Shown here one piece after another: positions 1 to 7,928 of a stretch of 24,579 nucleotides of DNA. A program made the position numbers and the translations under genes. This stretch comes from a virus. The stretch lies in the IMG/VR virus record IMGVR_UViG_3300029327_000056, positions 1-24,579 of that record. One strand, given 5' to 3'. The notes beneath the pieces were generated by a model. It did not search any database, had not been told where the DNA came from, and was given only the letters and a program-made list of their open reading frames with translations. Each line of letters opens with the position of its first letter. Position 1 is the first letter of the stretch.

Positions 1-552
1 TCACTTTTTATTTATTTTTTTCTTACTGCTGATTTTACTGGGTTTTTTAACCGAAGATTTTTGAATTTCACTCTTTTGGGCTTTCCGGGAGCCTTTGGAT
101 GAAGTTTTCACCTTTTTCGTACTCTTAGATTTCGATTTTTTTAAGCTTTCTGTCTTCTTAACCTTAGTAGTTCCAGCAATCGATTCAGCTTTAGGTGCCG
201 AGGTTCTGCCGGCTTTGGCAACTTTTTTTCCACTCTTTGATTTCCTTGAGGAAGCTACACTCTTGCCATGCTTCTTTTTCGCCGATTTAGAGCGTAGTTT
301 TGATTTCTTCTTGCTCGATTTCTGCGAACTCTTCATCCAGGTCCTATCAGAACCGAAGGAAGGAGAACCATTCGTTTTGGGCTGAATGGCTGCAGGATTG
401 TATTCATCCTTCATTATGCGGTTCCACTGGTCCTGTAGTTCGCGGACTTTTTCGTTAACCTTCTGGTCTTCCTGCTGGGCCATGGCGCCAAATGAGAGAA
501 CTGCCGAAATAGAGAAGACAACAGGCAGCATGAGTAATTTTCGAATCTTCAT
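1..552 (-). CDS. exported lysine/serine-rich protein, function unknown
   Basis: I do not recognise a family. The start is set at the ATG at 552 (183 residues) because the frame there opens with a signal peptide (MKIRK, a hydrophobic core, then FGAMAQ, likely cut after residue 25) and a GGAG lies just upstream. A longer in-frame start at 684 would run through the promoter and leader. After the signal come about 40 charged, probably helical residues. The rest is a low-complexity tail of roughly 110 residues with about 39 lysines mixed with serine, resembling eukaryotic H1 or bacterial Hc1 tails in composition only. The signal peptide argues against a nucleoid role and for a periplasmic or surface polycation, for example one binding anionic cell-wall or LPS groups (inference). 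It has its own promoter and sits beyond the last phage fibre gene, so it may be a host gene or a cargo gene. Confidence 0.75.
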   Translation of the reverse strand: MKIRKLLMLPVVFSISAVLSFGAMAQQEDQKVNEKVRELQDQWNRIMKDEYNPAAIQPKTNGSPSFGSDRTWMKSSQKSSKKKSKLRSKSAKKKHGKSVASSRKSKSGKKVAKAGRTSAPKAESIAGTTKVKKTESLKKSKSKSTKKVKTSSKGSRKAQKSEIQKSSVKKPSKISSKKKINKK

Positions 553-672
553 AGATGAGCACTCCACTAGCATTAGCTCGGGGTCAAGCCCGGCAGCTTT
601 AAAAATAGGGCCGGCCCGGGGATTTGATCTTGCCGGCGAATCGCATTTTTCTGTTAACCTGGAATTGAGATC

Positions 673-703
673 AATATAACACAACTCGAGATTTCCTTGT
701 CAA
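673..703 (-). promoter_or_regulatory. sigma70-type promoter for the lysine-rich gene
   Basis: On the minus strand a perfect TTGACA -35 box (698-703) is followed, 18 or 19 bases on, by TTATAT/TATATT (673-679). The predicted start near 665 leaves a leader of about 110 bases before the ATG at 552. The leader contains a GGGCCGGCCC palindrome (608-617) followed by a T-rich run, and a small CGGG/CCCG hairpin. This separates the lysine-rich gene from the late operon ending at 760. Confidence 0.6.
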
Positions 704-759
704 TCTTTACCAGCGACGGAAGTTGTGGAACTGGCCCTGCATCCCCACATTAATTCATG

Positions 760-1971
760 CTACAGCAATGCTGAGTAGGCAACTACGCGGCCCGTTACAT
801 AGCCTCCAACCGAGGCGCCGCTTAGGATTCCGAGATTACAACCCCTTGCGCTTACCGCGCCCTCGGTAACAATGCTCGCATTGTTCAGGGTGCCGGCGGT
901 TATGAGAATGACCGCGCCGGGCACTGTCCGCATAGTTGTTGGAAACGGAATCGGGACGATGGTGTAGCCGGTCGGAACGGGGACCTGGGCGCATTCGTCG
1001 ATGACCACATATTGCCTCTGGCAACGTAGAATCGCTCGCTCCGGAGGGAGCAGCTCAAAAAGAGAGGACTGGGATCCGGATTCGAGTTGCGCGCCGGTTA
1101 TGGTCCAGGTGCCGGCGGCGAATGTTCCAATCGAGAACTCGATCTGGACTCCGTTATATGCGTTTGCCGGCATTGTGATGTCTGCTGTGAACAATTGCTG
1201 TGAAGCGGTGGTTACGAAGGTGCCGGTTGCGCCCGGTATTTGAGTGACTGCCGAGAAATCATTGACACCGTTTGCACTATAGGCCTTCCACGTTACCGTA
1301 AGAGATCCGCTCGAACATAGATTGACCTGGAGCTTGGCCGGGAGATTGACCAGGTCGGCTACATCCTCGCCCGGAATTCTTTGAATGAAGTAAACTCCGG
1401 TGCAGCCCGCTCCTCCCGTAAACCTGTAGGCATTCCTGTAGATCGCTCCGGATGGGGCCGTTACCTGCTGGCCGGTTACGTTTCCGCCCGTGCATTTGGC
1501 CTGCCATAGGTCGACCGCATGATTATATACTGCTCCGGCCGTAAACGTCTGGGCAGCTCCAGCCGCATGTGTCGCCTTTGGCTGATCGACATACATGTCG
1601 CCGTTACCCAGCCGGTTTTTAAAATGATCCGCGTTAGCGGCATGCGCCCCGATATAAGGAATGTAGATGTTAGTTGTCGGGTCGATTTTGGCCTCGGTGA
1701 TCCAATCCGATCCGTCCCATCGCTTTAGCGTCCAGGGAGCTGCATTGGTATCCAGCCAGGTCATGCCCTGATACTTGGTACCGGGTGCTGTTGTCCCGAG
1801 ATTATGGCTGGCAAGGGCCTGAAAAGCCGCCGTGAGATCCGCCAGCACCGCTGCCCCGGAATCATCCGAGATGACAAAATCATTTTGAGATGCCCTCGAG
1901 ACAGGCTGGAAAGCCTGCCCCACGAGCATTGCCAGGACCAACAGAATTGATAATATCTTGACGACCTTCAT
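760..1971 (-). CDS. tail-fibre-like protein with an N-terminal signal peptide
   Basis: This 403-residue protein is the last gene of the late operon, just after gpJ, where siphoviruses place receptor-binding fibres. From about residue 31 it reads like a phage fibre N-terminus (DFVISDDSGAAVLADLTAAF, then a TWLDT...LKRWDGSDWI segment that follows a common fibre pattern). The C-terminal half holds a beta-sandwich with the signature GAQLESGS near residue 295 followed by a CQRQY motif, widespread in phage fibres that bind glycans. Its first 28 residues are odd: basic MKVVK, a hydrophobic core, then VSRAS, which looks like a signal peptide. The start is well supported by an AGGAGG placed about 8 bases upstream of the ATG, and no methionine lies between this core and the fibre homology. 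Whether it is a virion fibre or an exported decoy is unknown. Confidence 0.75.
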   Translation of the reverse strand: MKVVKILSILLVLAMLVGQAFQPVSRASQNDFVISDDSGAAVLADLTAAFQALASHNLGTTAPGTKYQGMTWLDTNAAPWTLKRWDGSDWITEAKIDPTTNIYIPYIGAHAANADHFKNRLGNGDMYVDQPKATHAAGAAQTFTAGAVYNHAVDLWQAKCTGGNVTGQQVTAPSGAIYRNAYRFTGGAGCTGVYFIQRIPGEDVADLVNLPAKLQVNLCSSGSLTVTWKAYSANGVNDFSAVTQIPGATGTFVTTASQQLFTADITMPANAYNGVQIEFSIGTFAAGTWTITGAQLESGSQSSLFELLPPERAILRCQRQYVVIDECAQVPVPTGYTIVPIPFPTTMRTVPGAVILITAGTLNNASIVTEGAVSARGCNLGILSGASVGGYVTGRVVAYSALL

Positions 1972-1994
1972 GGATTCCCCCTCCTGTAACGGCT

Positions 1995-4900
1995 TTACGC
2001 CGGCAGATAAGCATTAAAGGCTACGCTTTTTACCACCGGGGTCGTGTTGTTCTCCCTGGTGCTAAGAACGATCTTGAACTCAAAATATCTTCCGAGAAAA
2101 TCACCCGCTGTAAACCGTGTGTAGTCCGACCAGGCGTCCCCAATGAGGCTCTTGCGGCGGATAAATGCCTTCACATCGACATTTTCTATGTCTCCTCCGG
2201 AAAAAGATGACCTTGAGGCGACGTCGGTCCACTGGCTCATCTTGTCCAGATAGTTTCTTGCGGTAGATTCTATTGCCGCCATTATCCGGTAGTTGGCAAC
2301 CGAGCCGCAGTCCAGAGTCCCCGACAGCACGTAGGTGCCCTCGGAGTGCAGGCTATCGTCGAGGGTCGCGAAGTCTTTAAGCTGCGATACCAGACTGATG
2401 TCGCTCAAATGCGATGGGACCGAGATTATGAGGTAGCCCGATTCATCGGTTGTGACGTTGGTCATTATTCCGGAAAAAACAGGGCTGTTGGTAAGCGATC
2501 CGGAAGGAGTAAGCCCCGTTATCGACGAGATCGAGGTTACGGCCGAGGCGGCGCTTGCCGACTGTCGGCCGTTTTTGTCACCGGCCTTAATCATGTAGGT
2601 CCCGACCCTTGCCGGAGTCTGAAACATTGTGGTCCTCGGAGGAACGTAGTTGGCAAGGGTTGTCGCATCTTCCCATACGGCCCCGACGGTTATCGGGGAA
2701 TACTTTATTACGTAAAAGGCGAGATCGCGGTCAGGCACCTCATCCCAGGTAAGGGATGCTATGCCGCCTATAACATTTACGTGGAAATTGGATACATTGG
2801 ATGGCGGTGAAAGCTTCCCGTAGATCTGTTTTAAAATATATGCCGTAGTGCTTGCCTGGCCCGTGCTCGCCTCGGATCTTACGAAGAAATCATAGAGACC
2901 CGGGTCGATTGACTTGAACACATAGGAGTTGCCGTAGATCTCACCGCATGCCTGCCACCCTATAATATTATTGTGAATCCACACGCGGTAGCGAACGATC
3001 CGGGCATCATTTGGACGCTGCCATGAAAAAACCGCCCTGGTGTAGTAAACTCCCGCCTCGTATTCGGTGAATTCTTCCACCTTGAGGCTCGTTGGAGGAG
3101 CAAGCGGACCCAGCCCGTGCAGATAATCATTGAGGTCGGGATCTATGGTCTCGAATTGATAGATTTCGTCTCGGTATTCGACGAGGGTGAGGGTTGCCTT
3201 CTGATCGTCCTGTTTTAGCGACATCTCGGTTATTCGAAACTTTTTAACAAGTGAGTTTACTTCTCCAAAAGCATAGACGTCGTATTTTTCCGGGACGGGA
3301 CAGTTGTCGGTAAGGCTCCAGAAAGAAGTATCAGCCGGGGTTGGAGGTATCGGCGGCGTATTTTGGATGCAGATGTAAATCTTCCCCTCGAACCTAACGG
3401 TATTTCCGACAAAGTAGGGCTGGCCTGCATCAAAGTGCGCACTATCATCAAATTCAGAGCCCGGCTGCGGCGTATCGGTCGTTAGCGTGTAGGGAGATAG
3501 GTCGCCCAGCTCAAGTTGAGCCCCCCAGGCATAAAGGGCCTTTGTGACATCGCCGGCATACGATGGATACCAGCCGTTATTCGCATCCTGGCAGAAGGCC
3601 AGGGAGATCCTTGCCCAGTCACCGGCCGCTGAGGAAGTCCCCTTTATCCAGCACCGAAACCAGCCGCCTATTCCCCATTCCACCCCGCAAGAAACGGCCG
3701 TGGCATTCCCATTAAATGTGACCTGCTTTGCTATGTTGCCGGTCTCGAGATCAAAGATCGCGTAGATGCCGTTTGCGCCTCCATCATCCATAATCATGGA
3801 GGCATAGCGCTTGCCGGCGTTTTTCAAAAAGATGGAGAAGGTGTAGGTCTCGCCTATTGAAATGGTAATGGGAGATCTTCCCAGGCAGTGGATTCCGGTG
3901 ACTGCTGTTTCAGTCAACTTTTCGGCCGTTCCGGTCCCGTTGGGAGCTTCCATCTCAAGCGTGTTGACGCTTATTCCCTCATTTAATATCAGGTTCCAGT
4001 AAGGGTTATTTAGCTGCTCGGACCACAGGGCCAAATTGGAGGATTTTACAACCAGGACTGAATCCGAGATCCGGTTCAAGACCGCCTTCTCATAGATTAC
4101 GTCTTCCGCGAGCCGGAGCATCAGCTTGTAATTCAAGCCGCCCGCAATCAATACTGCCTTGTCAAGGCTTGCGGTATTGGCTGTTGCCTCGACCAGCCTG
4201 CCCCCTTCTCCCCATTTGGGGACGTCATGCTGGATGAATACAACGTCGCCTATTTGGGCGTTCAGGGCCTCCAGATCCACGTCTATTTCGGCTGTCCGGA
4301 TCAGATACTTGTTGCAGTTGAGGCGATACATCCCAGCCCGCCAAACCTCGGAGGGTTTTACAATACCGAACAGGTCAAGGGTTGCACGGTACTGGTTGGG
4401 GGTAAGATCGGGATGATAGACGGTAAGCTTGTCACGCTGGTAGGAGTTCTCTGAATTTACATAATCAATTTCAATCTCTGTTGCCCGCTCCTCGATGGGA
4501 AGGAAAATTTCCTTGAACCTGGTTTCATTGATGTTCCCCACGGTATAGAGGTTTACCGGGTCCGAGGCCTTATCGATTGCAACCGTCAGGTGTACCCCGT
4601 TCCAGACCGGGACGGCGCGCCCGACCTGGCAAACCCTTAGAGCCGCCTCCCACATCGTGGAATCGAAATCGAATCCGCCATTAAAAGTTATACGTTTTTC
4701 CAGTCCGCCTTTGCCGTCCGGAACGTAGTCATCGCAGAAATCAGCCCATTCCTTGAACTTGGCGACATCCATCCTGCTTGGATCAATGCCGTCGTACCTG
4801 ACAACCCTCCAGGGCTGGTAACCGGTTCCGTTTCCAGATATCAGCGGCTGTGTGAAAATGTCGAATGCCACCCACGCCGGGTTATCCGACCACTGGAGAA

Positions 4901-6521
4901 GCCACTGTGAGCCGTCCCATACCTGAACGATTGACATCTTGCCCGAGCACGAGAACTTGAAGGAGCCCGATATCTGCTCGCTTGCCTTAATTCTTACAGC
5001 AACCAGGGCCTGGCGCGGGTACTCGAAAAGATCGAAAAATACCTCGCGCACGCATCCCAGAAATGACCGATCTCCAATCGTGTTGAGATCTGCATTGGGG
5101 CTGCCCCTGGTAATAAGAATTTCGTACGGGCCCTTTTGCCCGCTTGGGATGCTGTATTTGTAGGTGTAAGTGACCGGCTCGGTTTTTGACCCGGTGTGCC
5201 TCACATAACTGAGCGTAACGCAGCTATAGTTTTCCACTACCTCTTCGGTCCACGAGTACGGAGAGCTTCTGTACTCCGGGGGCGGAGCTCCCATCCAGTG
5301 CCAGGTGATCGTGGGGTCGGCGCCCGAAACCGTGCCTTGCGTGTGTGCCAGGTAATCATCCGCCGGGTGCGCGGTAATGTTCCACCAGTAGGAATTGCCG
5401 CCTATGCTTATGGCTTTCCCTTCCGACCACTGCGAAGGCTTGCCTCCATAGGCACCCGTCTCATCTCCGTATTGGACCAGGTTGTAAGTTATCTGCTCGG
5501 CCCCCTTGGTAATCTCCGTCCAGGTGGCATCGCCCACTTTTCGCACCTGGATCGTCATGTCTACTGCCATCTCCTGGAGGGTGGAAGTCGTCTCGCTTGC
5601 CTTCCAGAGCCCATAAGGAAATGAAAGATCCACCTCGATACCGTCAAAATCGTCGCCAACGGTTACAAAGGTATAAGGGGTTAAAAAACGGACCTCGACC
5701 GCGCTTGAATACTCCGTTTTGGTATTGGTGAACCCGGATATCGCCGGCTGGCTGAGAAAGCCGTTTCGGCATTCAATGCTTACTTCCTTGAAGTTTGCAG
5801 CCGGCTGATCGTTAATGTGAAAATCTCCGATGCCGAAGATCGGCCCGAGGCCAATGCAGATGATTGCATTTAGATACTGATCGTAGCCCAAGGTTTCGAT
5901 ATTGGATGATATGATATTGCCGTAGACCTTATGGAAGCCGTACCACCGGGCAAGTGGGATGCCCTGCTGCGCGGTATTATTCGGAGACCAGGAATAAGCC
6001 TGGGAGTCCTTGGAAGAATCACTGGAAGTGGTGCTGGCGGTTATAGGGGGAAGCAGGGCGTTTACGACCAGACCTCCCGCCAGCATCAAGCCGCCGGCGA
6101 GAATGCCGGTAAGTAAAGTATTGCCCCAAAACATCGTAAAACCCATGAGCCACGGCGCTACAAACATTGCCACGGCAGCAACCGCTATCATGAGAATCGC
6201 CCTGAGAATACTTTTGCCCCCACCGCCTCCCCCGGAGATCGCCGCAACTATCATCACGTAGTCGCCAGGCCCTGGATAGGTTAGGGAGATCTTTTCCTCC
6301 GGAACGAGGATGCCGTTCAGGTAGACAATTGCCGGCAGATCGGATGGAAAGTGTACCATCCGCAACTCCAAAAGCGACTTTGGAGCTGTAAGGGGCACGA
6401 GGACCGTCTCGCGCAGATCCCGGCGAAAGGGGTGCTCGAGTACCGCGAGAGATAGTTGCGGGTTGCGAGTTCCGGGTTGCAGGTCTTTCACCGCCGCGGA
6501 GGGAATCAAATCTTTTTCCAT
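1995..6521 (-). CDS. gpJ-like tail tip / central fibre protein
   Basis: At 1508 residues this is the largest gene and, like lambda J, it follows the L- and K-like genes. Such proteins form the tail tip and host-attachment fibre. Visible parts are: a repeat-derived N-terminus (about residues 1-26); a beta-rich start; a hydrophobic stretch (about 105-165) common in this COG4733-type family; a long tip core; an inserted beta-sandwich (about 828-1015) ending in a GAQLELG motif like that of the fibre gene downstream; a short CBM5/12-like segment (about 1030-1075, YFVGNTVRFEGKIYIC then W); and two fibronectin type III-like domains (about 1138-1235 and 1238-1330). The C-terminus is beta-rich. The ATG overlaps the end of the upstream peptidase gene by 16 bases, and its purine-rich ribosome site lies inside a palindromic repeat. 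Confidence 0.88.
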   Translation of the reverse strand: MEKDLIPSAAVKDLQPGTRNPQLSLAVLEHPFRRDLRETVLVPLTAPKSLLELRMVHFPSDLPAIVYLNGILVPEEKISLTYPGPGDYVMIVAAISGGGGGGKSILRAILMIAVAAVAMFVAPWLMGFTMFWGNTLLTGILAGGLMLAGGLVVNALLPPITASTTSSDSSKDSQAYSWSPNNTAQQGIPLARWYGFHKVYGNIISSNIETLGYDQYLNAIICIGLGPIFGIGDFHINDQPAANFKEVSIECRNGFLSQPAISGFTNTKTEYSSAVEVRFLTPYTFVTVGDDFDGIEVDLSFPYGLWKASETTSTLQEMAVDMTIQVRKVGDATWTEITKGAEQITYNLVQYGDETGAYGGKPSQWSEGKAISIGGNSYWWNITAHPADDYLAHTQGTVSGADPTITWHWMGAPPPEYRSSPYSWTEEVVENYSCVTLSYVRHTGSKTEPVTYTYKYSIPSGQKGPYEILITRGSPNADLNTIGDRSFLGCVREVFFDLFEYPRQALVAVRIKASEQISGSFKFSCSGKMSIVQVWDGSQWLLQWSDNPAWVAFDIFTQPLISGNGTGYQPWRVVRYDGIDPSRMDVAKFKEWADFCDDYVPDGKGGLEKRITFNGGFDFDSTMWEAALRVCQVGRAVPVWNGVHLTVAIDKASDPVNLYTVGNINETRFKEIFLPIEERATEIEIDYVNSENSYQRDKLTVYHPDLTPNQYRATLDLFGIVKPSEVWRAGMYRLNCNKYLIRTAEIDVDLEALNAQIGDVVFIQHDVPKWGEGGRLVEATANTASLDKAVLIAGGLNYKLMLRLAEDVIYEKAVLNRISDSVLVVKSSNLALWSEQLNNPYWNLILNEGISVNTLEMEAPNGTGTAEKLTETAVTGIHCLGRSPITISIGETYTFSIFLKNAGKRYASMIMDDGGANGIYAIFDLETGNIAKQVTFNGNATAVSCGVEWGIGGWFRCWIKGTSSAAGDWARISLAFCQDANNGWYPSYAGDVTKALYAWGAQLELGDLSPYTLTTDTPQPGSEFDDSAHFDAGQPYFVGNTVRFEGKIYICIQNTPPIPPTPADTSFWSLTDNCPVPEKYDVYAFGEVNSLVKKFRITEMSLKQDDQKATLTLVEYRDEIYQFETIDPDLNDYLHGLGPLAPPTSLKVEEFTEYEAGVYYTRAVFSWQRPNDARIVRYRVWIHNNIIGWQACGEIYGNSYVFKSIDPGLYDFFVRSEASTGQASTTAYILKQIYGKLSPPSNVSNFHVNVIGGIASLTWDEVPDRDLAFYVIKYSPITVGAVWEDATTLANYVPPRTTMFQTPARVGTYMIKAGDKNGRQSASAASAVTSISSITGLTPSGSLTNSPVFSGIMTNVTTDESGYLIISVPSHLSDISLVSQLKDFATLDDSLHSEGTYVLSGTLDCGSVANYRIMAAIESTARNYLDKMSQWTDVASRSSFSGGDIENVDVKAFIRRKSLIGDAWSDYTRFTAGDFLGRYFEFKIVLSTRENNTTPVVKSVAFNAYLPA
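6455..6467 (+). repeat. copy of a 13-base repeat, GTTGCGGGTTGCG
   Basis: The same 13 bases occur perfectly at 16679-16691 in the same orientation. Here they are followed by degenerate units (GAGTTCCGGGTTGCAGG). They are read in the gpJ frame and contribute the residues LQPGTRNPQL near the protein's start. The pattern resembles dispersed CGGGTTGCG-type repeats that I recall from intergenic DNA of various bacteria. Confidence 0.6.
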
Positions 6522-6563
6522 TCTTTCCCCCTCTCCGCGTTCTCTGCGCCCTCTGCGGTAAAA
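6487..6563. repeat. palindromic dispersed-repeat element across the gpK/gpJ junction
   Basis: On the minus strand a left arm TTTACCGCAGAG is followed by CGCAGAG-type units and a purine-rich centre, then a right arm CTCCGCGGCGGTGAAA that is an imperfect inverse of the left. The element codes for the last residues of the peptidase (TAEGAENAERGKE), supplies the purine-rich ribosome site and the ATG of gpJ, and contributes gpJ's first residues. I recall the translated string as typical of CGCAGAG-unit repeats in many bacterial genomes; the copy number in this host is not visible here. Confidence 0.65.
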
Positions 6564-6982
6564 TCAGCTTCCCAGAACCCGGTTATCCTGTGCGACCATG
6601 CGGATGAGTCAAGCCGCTCGATGCCTACCCTCATTTTGGGAAGAATATGAATAAAGCGTATGTTGTAGCCATCTGGAACCACCATGCCGATGTGGGTGGT
6701 GTATCGCGGATGAAGCTTGAAGGTGACGAAGCTGTAGGGAAGCGGGCCCGGCAGCAAAACGAACGGGCAGTTAAGCCTTACATGCTCTAAAGAGTCATGC
6801 ATCACCTCAGGCAGATCGGTCGAAGCGTACCCCTCGGGAACGAACAGTCCGGCCCGCTTGCGCAGCTCGATCATAAGCCCATAGCAGTCATAAGCATCAG
6901 GGCCTCGGCCGCCGTAACTAAATTCCTTCCCTAGAAGGTCCTCGTATCGAAAAGAGTTCGGCTCGCAACCCGAAACGCTCAT
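6506..6982 (-). CDS. NlpC/P60-family tail assembly peptidase (gpK-like)
   Basis: The protein of 158 residues matches the NlpC/P60 fold of lambda gpK-type tail proteins, which are thought to cleave peptidoglycan or process the tail tip. The catalytic cysteine is probably C33 in the motif DAYDCYGLMIE, with H97 in THIGMVV and perhaps H112 completing the triad. The ATG at 6982 overlaps the stop of the gpL-like gene as TGATG, with a GGAG upstream. Family homology appears to end near TGFWEADF. The final residues TAEGAENAERGKEWKKI come from the palindromic repeat that has replaced the native 3' end. Confidence 0.85.
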   Translation of the reverse strand: MSVSGCEPNSFRYEDLLGKEFSYGGRGPDAYDCYGLMIELRKRAGLFVPEGYASTDLPEVMHDSLEHVRLNCPFVLLPGPLPYSFVTFKLHPRYTTHIGMVVPDGYNIRFIHILPKMRVGIERLDSSAWSHRITGFWEADFTAEGAENAERGKEWKKI

Positions 6983-7593
6983 CACACCATTCTCCAGCCT
7001 TTGAGGTTTAGTCCCCGGTAGCCTCCGAACCTGGCGGTATTATTCAGGGCGTCGCAACGCTTGAATGTGCGGTTGCATTGGGTTTCCGCACCCGAATAGC
7101 CGCATTCGAAGCTCTTGAAATCCCAATTGCAATGAAGGGCGATGAAGCGATAGGCGGGATATCTCCTTCGCAGCGGACTGGCCGCACCGAGGTTAAAGGT
7201 TATCCATTCGGCGTCCGCCTCGGTCGAGAGCACCGAGAAGGTCATATCCAGTTCGGTGAAATCTTCTGAAAGGTGTCCACAGTTCACCACCTGGATTTGC
7301 ACCTCGGCACCGACCGCTCCGTCGAGCTGTTCGAGGTATGAATGAATGAGCTGAGTCACGTTGCAGACTTTAAGAGATATGGTCGGAATCTCCCCCTTGC
7401 TCGTCTGCTTTGCCGCATCGAGAAAGAAAGGGAATGCCGTGTAGACCTGGCCGTTAAAGGTGACATCCTCGTTATTTGAGCAAAAATAGAGATGCACCCC
7501 GGCCGAGAGTGTAATGTGCAGCAGCACGATCCACGGGTCCGGGGTGTAGAGCTTGTTCTTTTCGCGAACAATTGTTGTTGGAAGGGCTTTCAC
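6982..7593 (-). CDS. gpL-like minor tail protein with four-cysteine cluster
   Basis: At 203 residues and directly upstream of K- and J-like genes, this fits the lambda gpL family, which caps the tail tip assembly. The C-terminal part has four cysteines, C155, C164, C173 and C180 (the last three within ECGYSGAETQCNRTFKRC). Lambda gpL uses a comparable C-terminal set to hold an iron-sulfur cluster, so the same is likely here (inference). The beta-rich N-terminal half includes the NNEDVTFNGQVYTAFPF pattern usual in this family and in GTA-type tail hub proteins. Translation starts at a GTG that overlaps the previous stop (GTGA). Confidence 0.82.
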   Translation of the reverse strand: MKALPTTIVREKNKLYTPDPWIVLLHITLSAGVHLYFCSNNEDVTFNGQVYTAFPFFLDAAKQTSKGEIPTISLKVCNVTQLIHSYLEQLDGAVGAEVQIQVVNCGHLSEDFTELDMTFSVLSTEADAEWITFNLGAASPLRRRYPAYRFIALHCNWDFKSFECGYSGAETQCNRTFKRCDALNNTARFGGYRGLNLKGWRMV

Positions 7594-7928
7594 AGGGTTA
7601 CATCCTGAACAAAAATCAATTGCCCGTAGAGAATCGTGCGCTTCTTGCCTGAGTCGGTCATTTCGACGTCGTATTCATAGACGCCGATACTTGCCGCCAT
7701 CTGGTCGGTAAAGGCAAAATCGATAATGCCGGCAGTGGGTGCTCCAACGGCTGCCCCGTCGACCTGGAATGCGTATTCGGATGTGCCTTTTTTGGCCGAA
7801 ACTATGGCGGAGAGCTTGAAGGTTTTGCCCGTAAGGTCCAGCGTCTGGCCGTTTTGGGTAAGCTTCAGGGTGAGGCCGTATGTATCGCCTCTAAAACGCT
7901 TAATCTCAAGCTTGGTTGGCATTATCAT
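7590..7928 (-). CDS. small BppU-like tail/baseplate protein
   Basis: This 112-residue, mostly beta-sheet protein has the pattern RGDTYGLTLKLTQNG...LDLTGKTFKLSAIV, seen in the N-terminal domain of upper-baseplate (BppU-like) and related phage structural proteins that dock fibres onto the tail tip. The ATG at 7928 overlaps the upstream stop (ATGA) and has a GGAGG about 10 bases ahead; a second ATG lies two codons in. It sits in the block of accessory structural genes between the M-like and L-like tail genes. The exact role is inferred from fold pattern and position. Confidence 0.65.
   Translation of the reverse strand: MIMPTKLEIKRFRGDTYGLTLKLTQNGQTLDLTGKTFKLSAIVSAKKGTSEYAFQVDGAAVGAPTAGIIDFAFTDQMAASIGVYEYDVEMTDSGKKRTILYGQLIFVQDVTL

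Noticed and set aside
608-617. GGGCCGGCCC palindrome followed on the minus strand by a T-rich run, in the leader of the lysine-rich gene
   Set aside because: The palindrome has no loop, so only a 3-bp stem around four bases could form; too weak to call a terminator or attenuator.
704-759. Terminator for the late operon after the fibre gene
   Set aside because: I looked for a hairpin with a T run on the minus strand below 760 and saw none that was convincing.
2346-2810. 154-codon plus-strand open frame, and others at 5196-5624 and 11531-11947
   Set aside because: They lie wholly or mostly opposite well-supported minus-strand tail genes, have no ribosome sites and look like antisense shadows.
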